Assembly: GCA_037576195.1 (NCBI GenBank)
Contig: CM075102.1
Span: forward strand, 2,604,001-2,668,000
DNA from: Phytoseiulus persimilis
Lineage: Eukaryota; Arthropoda; Arachnida; Mesostigmata; Phytoseiidae
DNA: 64,000 nucleotides
Direction of reading: 5' to 3'
The notes beneath the pieces were generated by a model. It made no database searches and had not been told where the DNA came from. It saw only the letters and a program-made list of their open reading frames with translations. Each line of letters begins with the position of its first letter. The stretch's first letter is position 1. Below are positions 54,691 through 63,656 of the stretch, piece by piece. The translations under genes were made by a program, and so were the position numbers.

Positions 54691-54704
54691 AATCTTCTCG
54701 ATCT

Positions 54705-56640
54705 GCTACTAACAAATAAGACCGACCTCATGCAGAACCTTCGAGTCATCCCTTCCCCTGTTCGGAGTGATCATTCCGCTATCTCCTTCTCAATCGAATG
54801 TCACTCTGAGATTACGTTCTTGGAGTTGCGACCCGATTTCTTCAGGGGTCGCCACGACCTGATGTGCGATGCTCTCGCAGAGTTTGATTGGACTGACCTT
54901 TTCCAACATTGTACTCATGTGGAGGACATGCAGAGAAGACTGTGTGACCTTCTACATGGTCTCGTTGATAAATTCGTACCGCCCAGACTCCTTGGGTCGC
55001 TCCGTCCGAGTTCTCTTGATGCCCACCTTGAGGACATCAACCGAAGGCTCATGACAACCACGGATACGTGGTCCGATCGAAGGCTGAAGACTAAACTCTC
55101 CAGGGCAGTCAAGCGTCAACGTATTCTATCTGAATCCAAACTATCCATCACCAACGCCAAGGAATTCTATCAATATGTCAACAAGCGCCTCAAGGGTCGG
55201 AACACCGTCTCCACTCTTCGGTGTGGATCTGAAGTTATAACGGAACCCTCTGCTCAAGCTGCCATCTTCTGCAACTTCTTCGCTGAGGTTTTCAACCCAC
55301 CTCCCGTCCGACCGTTAGATGATTCTCCGGCGGAGAATCATGGCGCTGTCAGACGCCACTGTCCCATCCTCCTTTAGACAATCTGTTGTCACACCGGTGT
55401 TCAAGAAGAAGGATCGGACACCAATTGACAACTATCGACCCATTGCACAAGGAACAGTCTCGTGCCTCGTAATGGAGAAGATCATTTCCCGCTACGTACT
55501 CAACTTTCTCGAGTCTTACAATCTTCTAGACCCTAATCAGCATGGATTCCGCCGGGGCCACTCGACCGAAACCCAGCTGCTAGAGGTCTTCCAGCAATGG
55601 GGTGTTTTCCTCTCTTCCGGACGACAGGTCCATTGTGTCTACTTCGACTTCTCGAAAGCATTTGACAAGGTCAACCATCCTCGTCTCCTCAGCAAAGTGC
55701 GCAAACTCGGCATCCGTCTCTCTATTGTGAATCTCATCGAGGCGCTACCTCAGTGCGAGGCAGTTCATTGTTCGCCTCGGTTCACACTCATCCCCCCCGC
55801 TGACTGCCCATGTGGTTTGCCTCAAGGTTCAGTCCTGGGGCCTCTCCTCTGGAGTGTTTATGTTCTTGATATTCCGGACTATCTTCCCTCGGGGGTCCAC
55901 TACCGACGATATCAAGAGTTTTCTCGAAGTCGATGGTAAGGTGGATCAGTATGGCCTCCTCCAAGCCGGTATCGATGGCGTCCAGCGCTGGTCCGTCGAC
56001 AGCGGCATTGATCTCTCAGTGCCGAAATGCGCCATTCTTAAGACGAAGCCGGAACACCACTCCATGTTCTTCTTGACAAACCCGTTCCGTTGGTCGATTG
56101 TATCCGAGACCTCGGGGTTATTGTGTCTCCCGATCTTAGATTCAGGCAACATGTATCACAGGTCGCCGCCTCCGCCGCCACGGTTCGCAATCTGAGCCTA
56201 AGGTGTTTCTCCATCTCGCGTCCGGACTACTATGTGAACTTGTACAAAGCCTTAATCATTCCTAAACTTCTGTATTGTAGCACGATCTGGGCTCCCTTTC
56301 TAGCGCGTGATTTACGCCTTCTTGACTCCGTCCGAGACAAATTTGTTAAACGCGTTGCCAGACGGTGTGGTGTCTCCCCAGACTCCATCGACCTACCTCG
56401 AATTATGAATCTTCATGAAAACGCTGACATCAACATGCTCAAGAAAATGATACGCACCGATAAACTTCACCAATATTTTGAAGTTACGTCAAACAACAGG
56501 AGATCGGGTATACACCCAAAGTCAAAGTGTATCGCACGCTCCTATAGAGACAATAACCTCTACTCACGGCGTATTTCAAGAAAGCCAAACTTGTACAAAC
56601 CTTTATTCATGAATAAAGAGATCTGAATCTGTTTCTGTTC
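54705..56640 (+). pseudogene. CR1-like LINE C ORF2, endonuclease end, reverse transcriptase, C-terminus
   Basis: Starts LLLTNKTDLM and SDHSAISFSI (endonuclease His), passes through a linker, then a gap/frame change near 55310. RT follows: QSVVTPVFKKKDRTPIDNYR, NQHGFRRGHSTETQLLEVF, VYFDFSKAFDKVNHPRL (motif A) and CGLPQGSVLGPLLWSVYVLD. A frameshift near 55895 leads to TTDDIKSFL in place of the usual F/YADD, then ISLSVPKC-like and RDLGVIVSPDLRFRQHV, LYKALIIPKLLYCSTIW and a 3' end at about 56626. Motifs place it in the CR1/L2 group. Multiple frame breaks. Confidence 0.85.
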
Positions 56641-57221
56641 GTTGTTGTTGAATGAACTAGAACTGAAGGAATCGGAATGGTTCTATCGGAGAACAGCGCT
56701 GGCGAAGGAGGAAAAAATGTACTTTCTCATCTTGCCCACCGATTTCAGAAAAAATTCCCTGCTCGGATCCCGATACTTCTAGTTCATCTTCGGGAGAAAT
56801 TCGTTACCTACATTTCAAAACAAGATTCAGGTCTCTAGCTGGTTCTTGTGCCGAGAAATCAAGTGAAAACCACAGGTTATGGCGCGCCCTCACCTCGATG
56901 GTCACAAACATCGAGGCTCGATTTCTCGGAATCGTATTTCGGCCCATTGCCGACCACAATTTCCCTGATATCTCTACGCCAGGTGCACCGATTTCGATGA
57001 AGAAAAGAATCAAATGTAGCTCATGCTCGTGGAAATGAAGTCAACTAGAATGATGGCAAACGCAAGCGGGGCCTCCGCGAAATTCATCATCAGCCAAATG
57101 TCGATTTCCCCAGCATCTTGATCTCGATTTTTTTTATGTTCTCGGGGCAGGATTGCCACCGTTCTAGTTCAGTATGAGAAGTACAAAATTATCTGCCGTT
57201 CAAAAAAAAGAACAGCCCTCT
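56641..57221. other. no recognised gene; partner of the 150-bp dispersed repeat
   Basis: 56665-56815 resembles 41140-41290. Nothing else identified. Confidence 0.5.
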
Positions 57222-57449
57222 TGTAGAATAGAGATTCTAGAGAGGTAAAGGCTCTCCAAGTAGTTCTCTCGGCATACGACAGCGGGGAGTGGCGGGTTGG
57301 CTGTGGAGCGCGCGGCCGAGGAGAGCGCTCTCTCTTCCACAGTGTCGAACGCACCGTGACACCGTCCCGGTGCATATAAACAGTGGAATAAACGAGAACG
57401 AGGTTCACTCCACCCTGGTCGGAGGGTTGTCCGTGCCCGTGATTTTACA
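57222..57449 (+). repeat. 5' LTR of a second LTR retroelement (single copy)
   Basis: Begins TGTAGAATAG and ends TTTTACA one base before a primer-binding site. Contains TATAAA at 57375-57380 and AATAAA at 57387-57392, the usual promoter and polyadenylation signals of an LTR. No second LTR is in the window, so the left boundary is inferred. Confidence 0.65.
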
Positions 57450-57450
57450 T

Positions 57451-57463
57451 TGGCGCAGTCGAC
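57451..57463 (+). other. primer-binding site, tRNA-Ser type
   Basis: TGGCGCAGTCGAC, identical to the gypsy element's site at 34002-34014. Confidence 0.8.
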
Positions 57464-57474
57464 AAAAGTGAGTC

Positions 57475-57876
57475 AGCGAATTGTGTGACCAAGTCCCGAA
57501 GGGAAATCTGACGATTGCCGAAGCGGGAAGCGTAGCAGCTCCGCCAGCGTTCCTGCCGCTGCCAGGCGTTCCGAACATCCCGTGGGAAGAGTGGATCGAG
57601 AACTTCGAGGACTACGTCGAAGCTCGTGGAGGATCCGACAGGTGGCCTGATCTGAGGAGGCTTGCGCTGCTAAAGCATGGCCTCGGTCAGGGGGGTCAGG
57701 CGGTCTACCGCGCGATCAAGGATCTCCCCGCGGTGGGAGAAACAGAGTTCGCGGAGGCGGAAGACCGGCTGGACAAGCGGTTCGCCAAAAAGAAGGGTCT
57801 CGCGGATGCCAGGCTCGAATGCGCCGGACGGAAGCAGCGATCGGGAGAATCCGTCCGGGAGTTCGTGAGTGCGTTG
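57475..57876 (+). pseudogene. gypsy-type gag, C-terminally truncated
   Basis: Frame contains PPAFLPLPGVPNIPWEEWIE, FEDYVEARGG, LALLKHGLGQGGQAVYRAIK and RKQRSGESVREFVSALIRF, a typical gypsy capsid-like gag with the PGxPxIPWxxW start. No ATG precedes it in frame; the frame begins after a TGA at 57469. It is cut at about 57876 by the palindrome-rich repeat, so zinc knuckle, protease and pol are absent. Confidence 0.8.
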
Positions 57877-58290
57877 ATCCGGTTTAGACATCATCTCCCG
57901 GAGTCCGGAATCCGCCGCGGACCGACCGGTCCGGAATCTGAATTTTCGGACCGGCCAGTCCGAGAAACGATTTTTCGGACTGGCTGATCCGACAAATTAA
58001 TTTATGGACTGACCAATCCGTCGGAAAATGATTTCCCGTAAGGAGAGACCCTGCTGAGGGATTCCACATCGCTTCAGCCCTGATCCTGCTGATCCGAACA
58101 TCCTCCACTGAAACATTTAGCACCGCAGTGCCGATCGGATCGGGTCGGATTGCCAAGTCCGGAAAATCATCTGCCCCGGACCGATGACTGACTGGTCCGA
58201 TTAATGACCAGACCGATCATTTATCGGACCAGTCAGTCCGATAAATTATTTGTCCTGGTCCGATGGTCCGGAAAGTGATTTTCTAGAGGG
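57877..58290 (+). repeat. palindrome-rich repeat, left arm of a large inverted repeat
   Basis: Dense in imperfect palindromes of the TCGGACTGGCCAGTCCGA and GGACCGACCGGTCC type, with AATCATTTAYCGGAC spacers, around a conserved unique core (CCCTGCTGAGGGATTCCACA ... CATCCTCCACTGAAACATTT). The same composition occurs inverted at 59148-59642. The right border GTGATTTTC joins minisatellite units in both arms. No coding function. Confidence 0.85.
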
Positions 58291-58460
58291 CTGATCCCAG
58301 GGCGAATCTGACCATACTTTCCAACTCCGGGGGGGGGGGGGGTGATTCCGGCACCGATCTGACCATACTTTTCGAAACGTGGAGGGGTGATTCCGGAACC
58401 AATCTGACCATAATTTCCCAAGTCTGGAGGGGTGATTCTGGAGCCAATCGGAAACTTGTG
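58285..58460 (-). repeat. 45-bp-family units next to left palindromic arm
   Basis: Four reverse-oriented units (GGGTGATTCCGGAACCAATCTGACC type), one with its G tract expanded to 14 G (58329-58342). Confidence 0.9.
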
Positions 58461-58844
58461 TTTGTCATGTCCACTGGCTAAAAGTTCAGCTGAATCAGTT
58501 CGAATATATCATTCCACGGGGCAGACGAACTTTTGAAACCATTCGCCTCAACACAAGCTTCATGCGGCTTGGGTGGGTCTTGCCCAATTCGTTTTGTGGT
58601 CGACGAATGACCGGAAATGGATTTCGTGTACAAGCTCAACGCGGAACTAGCTCTCCAGGCGTTAATCTCATGGCAGAAGTCGCCGAGGAAGCCTTTCTGG
58701 CGCGGTTGGACTGCGGTCCCTGGCATCGAGACACTTTTCTCTCTCTTCATTGGGTCAGCATCATTCTTGAAACCATCTTCTCTTTCGGTTGATTGATCAA
58801 TGTTGTTATGGTCAGATGGACTCCGCAATGGCCCCCCTCAGAAT
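58461..58844. other. spacer of the large inverted repeat
   Basis: About 380 bases with no recognised feature; the only non-repeated part between the two arms. Confidence 0.5.
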
Positions 58845-59150
58845 CTGAAACTATGGTCAGGTCGATCCTGGAATCAGCCTCCAGGTTTGGAGGAGTATGG
58901 TAAGATTGGTACCAGAATCATCCCTCCAGGTTTGAAAAGTATTGTCATATTGGTCCCGGAATCACCCCTCCAGGTTTGAAAAGTAAAGTCAGATTGGTCC
59001 CGGAATCACCCCTCCAGGTTTGGAGAAGTGTGGTCAGAGTGGTCCTGGAATCACCCCTCCAGGTTTGGAGAGGTATGCTCAGCTTGGTCCCGGAATAACC
59101 CATCCAGGTTTGGAAAAGTAGGGTCAGAAGGGCCCTGGAATCACCCCTAC
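58845..59150 (+). repeat. 45-bp-family units next to right palindromic arm
   Basis: Seven forward units of a CCAGGTTTGGAGAAGTATGGTCAG variant with GTCCCGGAATCACCCCTCC. Joined to the palindromic arm at the same position as in the left arm. Confidence 0.9.
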
Positions 59151-59642
59151 GGAAAATCACTTTCAGGAACATCGGACCAGGGCAAATGATTTATCGGACT
59201 GACTGATCCGATCAATGATCGGTTCGGTCATTTATCGGACCGGTCAGTCCGATAAATCATCGGTCTGGGGCGGATGATTCTCCGGACTTGGCAGTACGAC
59301 CGGATCTGATCGGCAGCGCGGTGCTAAATGTTTCAGTGGAGGATGTTCGGATCAGCAGAATCAGGGCTGAAGCGGTGTGGAATCCCTCAGCAGGGTCCTT
59401 ACGACAAATCACTTTCCGGACCATCAGACCAAGAAGACTGATTAATCGGACTGGCCAGTCCAAAAATCGATTTATCGGACTGGCTAGTCCGGGAGTTGAT
59501 TGATCGGAACAGCCAGTCCGGAAAATCATTTTTCGGACTGGCCGCTCCGATTCGGACCGGGTGGTCCGGATATTCAGATTCCGGACCGTTCGGTCCGCCG
59601 TGGATTCCGGAATCCGGAAAATGATGTCTATCAAACCGGGAT
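59148..59642 (-). repeat. palindrome-rich repeat, right arm (inverted)
   Basis: Inverted counterpart of 57877-58290, from the AATCACTTTCAGGAAC border to GACATCATTTTCCGGATTCC. Slightly longer because it has additional GGACTGGCCAGTCC copies. Confidence 0.85.
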
Positions 59643-60502
59643 GGATGGTCTGGGAAACACGCCAGCGGTGGAACCGGCATCCTGATCCCGGACAGCCTTG
59701 AAGAGGAAGAATGGGTGTAAAGAGAAAAGGACTTTGTGGCAGTGGGACTGACACTGCAAAAACAGGACTTGATACTCCTCAGTGTGTACGTAGCACACGA
59801 AAGCGTCCGCAAAAATGTAGAGACATACAAGAAACTGGGAGGAGTTATCGAGAGAAGGAGGAAGAGCGACTCCCTGATCCTAGAAGGAGGAGACATGAAT
59901 GCACACCTAGCACAATTTGCAGACGTGCAGAATGTTCGTGTGGATCCACTCGTGGATTTTTCGCAGAAGAATCGGCTAGAGATCCTCAGCCTTGACGAGA
60001 TATGCAAGGGAAGGCTAACCAGAGAGGGAGCAGTACTGGACTATGTGCTGTGCAACGAGAAGCTCAGAAAACGGATCAAGAGCATGGTGATAGATCAGTC
60101 GGGCGTCAGAAGCAGAGAAATTTCTGACCACAACATGATCAACATTGAGATGGTGGCTCCGGGAGGCAAGACTCCGGAGAGTGAAGGGAAAAGTGTGGTA
60201 GCCAAACTTGACAGGAGGAAGATAGGAGAGCTCACGAGACTCGACCTAAACGAGCTCAAAGTCGAAGGCAAAACAGTGGAGTACATGAATTTGATAGAGA
60301 TCATTGGAAAGCATGCCAGAACTGCGACAGTGAAGGTGAAAATTAACCGAAAGTACCCCAGGTGGTCGAAGCATATTCGAACCCTGGATAAAGCTCGTAA
60401 AGAGATCGGAAAACGACTCAGAGAGGCGAGAAAAACAGCTGAGGAAAAAGCTGAAGAGATCAGCAGAGAATACCAAAAATCAATCAGGGATGTAAACAAA
60501 CA
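59636..60502 (+). pseudogene. LINE fragment: endonuclease C-terminal half
   Basis: SGGTGILIPDSL, one in-frame stop, then FVAVGLTLQKQDLILLSVYV, LILEGGDMNAHLAQF (GDxN), GAVLDYVLCNE, and REISDHNMINIEM (SDH His), followed by a Lys/Arg-rich linker (KYPRWSKHIRTLDKARKE, SREYQKSIRDVNKQ). This is the half of the endonuclease that LINE A lacks. It begins at the palindromic repeat and ends abruptly in minisatellite units. Confidence 0.85.
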
Positions 60503-60912
60503 AATCACCCCTTCAGACTTGGAAAAGTATGTTCAGATTGGCCTCGGAATCATCCCTCGAGACTAGGAAAATTATGGTCAGATTGATCTCGAAATCACCC
60601 CTCCACTCTTGGAAAAGTATGTTCAGATCGGCCTCGGAATCACCCCTCGAGACTGGGAAAATTATGGTCAGATTGGTCTCGAAATCACCCCTCCACTCTT
60701 GGAAATGTATGGTCAGATTGGTCTCGGAATAACCCCTCCAGCTTTTGAAAAGAATGGTCAAATTGGTCTCCGGAAAACCTCTCCTGGTTTCGAAGAGTAT
60801 GGTCAGATTGGTCTCGGAATCACCCCTCCAGGTTTTGAAAAGTACGGTCAGATTCGTTTCGGAATCACCCCTCCAGACTCGGAAAAGTCTTGTCATATTG
60901 GTCTCGGGATCA
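60503..60912 (+). repeat. 45-bp minisatellite block (array 4)
   Basis: Nine forward units with GGAATCACCCCTC and AAAGTATGGTCAGATTGG, individually diverged (CTCGAGACTGG, CCACTCTTGG, CCAGGTTTTG variants). Confidence 0.93.
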
Positions 60913-61160
60913 CCCCTCAATAGGCTCCTCCGGTATTAATCGGATCGACTTGGAACAAACTGCATAATGTAGGGCGACTCAGCGAGGAAGGACATGGGCC
61001 ACCCACCCCTTCTCCCCCCTCGCGATTTATCCCAACTCATCCCCCTCCATACTGTAAGCCGAATGCAAATTCTGACGATGAGGTGCACCGCCTCGATATG
61101 ACGCCAGCCAGACTCCTAGGCCTCATCTCATCTTTATCGGATATCCTTCCCCAACCCCTC
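60908..61160 (+). repeat. copy of the Helitron-like 5' subterminal region
   Basis: CCTCAATAGGCTCCTCCGG through GGATATCCTTCCCCAACCCC matches 50897-51155 inside the Helitron-like element (GATCGGATCGACTTGGAACA, ATAATGTAGGGCG, GAGGTGCACCGCC, ATGACGCCAGCCAGACTC). Here it follows the minisatellite instead of the TTTG microsatellite, joined through a shared CCTC, so this copy is rearranged. Confidence 0.88.
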
Positions 61161-61162
61161 CT

Positions 61163-61343
61163 CTGTTTTCCGGCTGAACCTCTCAGCCAGCCCTCAGAAG
61201 TGTCCCGGGATCACCTTTCGGTATTGCTTCAGTAACACTCCCTATCGCCTCGCAAATCACATTGCGGGCGGTGGGCTTGGGTCTTAAGATGGTTCAGATT
61301 TGATTCTGATATAAATTAAATCCTCTTTCTACCACATAAGAAA
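61163..61343 (-). mobile_element. SINE, copy 4, 5'-truncated
   Basis: Matches the body and 3' tail of the other SINEs from CTGTTTTCCGGCTGAACC to CACATAAGAAA, then stops exactly before the tRNA-like head. 5' truncation is usual for incomplete target-primed reverse transcription. No clear target duplication was found. Confidence 0.88.
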
Positions 61344-61858
61344 GGGTCTGGGGGATAGCTGGGGGTTTCGTGTCCAAAGTCACGGATTTTGATGATATTT
61401 ACGGAGGATGATCCTTAGGTCGAGCTGAGCTCTCAGCGCTATATTCAGCCCTCGCGGACTTCTCGTTGTCTTAAAACAAGATAAAGAAAATGCCAAAAAA
61501 AACCTAAAAATGGTAATTCCTCGAGAACCATTGATGCTATTGCGACGAGCTTTTTTTTTTGGAAAGCTCTCGACAAGGGCCCTCCTCTGACGTAGTCAGA
61601 TCGAAATTCAGACGGCTTCTTCCATGACTTTGCGCTCGGAAGTAGCCTTTCCCGTGGTCGCGCCACCCTGTGATATGTCTCAAAATGTAGCTCTTTGGCC
61701 CCCCTGCACACTGCGAAAGTATCACCGAGATCGGAGTGGTACTTCATACTTAAATCGGTAAAAGTAACATGTCGACCACACTCGTAAGCTCTCGTGGAAT
61801 TCTCCGGAGACTCTCGTGCACACTCCTGAATGGTCGCTTGGACACTCGTGGATACTCT
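61344..61858. other. no recognised gene
   Basis: Contains CCTCGAGAACCATTGATGC and a T-rich stretch (61551-61560) reminiscent of the CTCGAGAACCAGTGGAGC block in inverted repeat A, so it may be a distant relative. No coding sequence recognised. Confidence 0.45.
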
Positions 61859-61859
61859 C

Positions 61860-63290
61860 CGACCTCGGAATCACCTATAAAGACCCTAAAAAGTATGTTC
61901 AGATCGATCCCAGAATCACTTCAATAGACCCTCAAAAGTATGGTCAGATCGACCTAGGAATCACCTCCATATACCCTCAAAAGTATGGTCAGATCGACCT
62001 GGGAATCACCTCCATAGACCCTCAAAAGTATGGTCAGATCGACCTGGGAATCACCTCCATAGACCCTCAAAAGTATGGTCAGATCGACCTAGGAATCACC
62101 TCCATAGACCCTCAAAAGTATGGTCAGATCGACCTAGGAATCACCTCCATAGACCCTCAAAAGTATGTTCAGATCGACCTGGGAATCACCTCCATAGACA
62201 TTCAAAAGTATGGTCAGATCGACCTAGGAATCACCTCCATAGACCCTCAAAAGTATGGTCAGATCGACCTAGGAATCACCTCCATAGACCCTAAAAAGTA
62301 TGGTCAGATCGACCTAGGAATCACCTCCATAGACCCTCAAAAGTATGGTCAGATCGACCTAGGAATCACCTCCATAGACCCTAAAAGTATGTTCAGATCG
62401 ATCCCAGAATCACTTCAATAGACCCTCAAAAGTATGGTCAGATCGACCTAGGAATCACCTCCATAGACCCTCAAAAGTATCGTCAGATCGACCTAGGAAT
62501 CACCTCCATAGACCCTCAAAAGTATGGTCAGATCGACCTAGGAATCACCTCCATAGACCCTCAAAAGTATGGTCAGATCGACCTAGGAATCACCTCCATA
62601 GACCCTCAAAAGTATGGTCAGATCGACCTAGGAATCACCTCCATAGACCCTCAAAAGTATGGTCAGATCGACCTAGGAATCACCTCCATAGACCCTCAAA
62701 AGTATGGTCAGATCGACCTAGGAATCACCTCTATAGACCCTCAAAAGTATGGTCAGATCGACCTAGGAATCACCTCCATAGACCCTCAAAAGTATGGTCA
62801 GATCGACCTAGGAGTCACCTCCATAGACCCTCAAAAGTATGGTCAGATCGACCTAGGAATCACCTCCATAGACCCTCAAAAGTATGGTCAGATCGACCTA
62901 GGAATCACCTCCATAGACCTTCAAAAGTATGGTCAGATCGACCTAGGAATCACCTCCATAGACCCTCAAAAGTATGGTCAGATCGACCTAGGAATCACCT
63001 CCATAGACCCTCAAAAGTATGGTCAGATCGACCTAGGAATCACCTCCATAGACCCTCAAAAGTATGCTCAGATCGACCTAGGAATCACCTCCATAGACCC
63101 TCAAAAGTATGGTCAGATCGACCTGGGAATCACCTCCATAGACCCTCAAAAGTATGGTCAGATCGACCTGGGAATCACCTCCATAGACCCTCAAAAGTAT
63201 GGTCAGATCGGATTCGAATCATGCCACTCTCTGGTCGGAAGGGCCTCGAAATCACTCCTCCATACTCAGGGAAGGATGGTCAGAAAGGCC
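61860..63290 (+). repeat. 45-bp minisatellite (array 5), CCATAGACC subfamily
   Basis: About 30 forward units GACCTAGGAATCACCTCCAT AGACCCTCAAAAGTATGGTCAGATC, very homogeneous. The distinctive edge unit GATCGATCCCAGAATCACTTC appears at 61905 and again at about 62397, showing that a block of roughly 490 bp including the array edge was duplicated. The unit is alignable with arrays 1-4 across all 45 positions, so it is a subfamily of the same repeat. The right edge decays at 63215-63290. Confidence 0.96.
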
Positions 63291-63491
63291 TCGGAATCAC
63301 CACTCTTCCGCCACCTAACTGAGCGAGAACGCGAGAGTTCGAGCACATCATGGGCATCGAATAGCCTCCGAAGACATCGTCGCCTTGGGGAATCGAGCCA
63401 GCAATCGTTGGATCTCTCTCGTGCCACAGCAACTTCAGCTTTCGTATTTGAAATGATGATTTCCCGGAAAACCTGCATCCCTGTCCATGAA

Positions 63492-63522
63492 GAATCTAGG
63501 AGCTCCGCTAGCTCCTAGATTC
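63492..63522. other. perfect 13-bp stem-loop
   Basis: GAATCTAGGAGCT and AGCTCCTAGATTC flank a CCGCT loop. Purpose unknown. Confidence 0.7.
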
Positions 63523-63641
63523 GCTAGAAAGAGGAACGGGAAAGATCAGGAAATATCGTGGGGATAGAAACGACTGAGCGCCGATTGATGACAGCTCAAT
63601 GATGACAGACAAAGATATTTCAGACTAAAGACAGCAAAAGC

Positions 63642-63647
63642 TTTATT
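63642..63647 (-). terminator. poly(A) signal AATAAA of the SWIM gene
   Basis: AATAAA on the minus strand, about 10 bases downstream of the stop codon at 63657-63659. Confidence 0.6.
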
Positions 63648-63656
63648 GCGAAGTTT

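Noticed and set aside
59257-59754. Minus-strand 165-codon frame over the palindromic arm
   Set aside because: Composed of translated palindromes; the matching arm at 57884-58156 opens a different frame.
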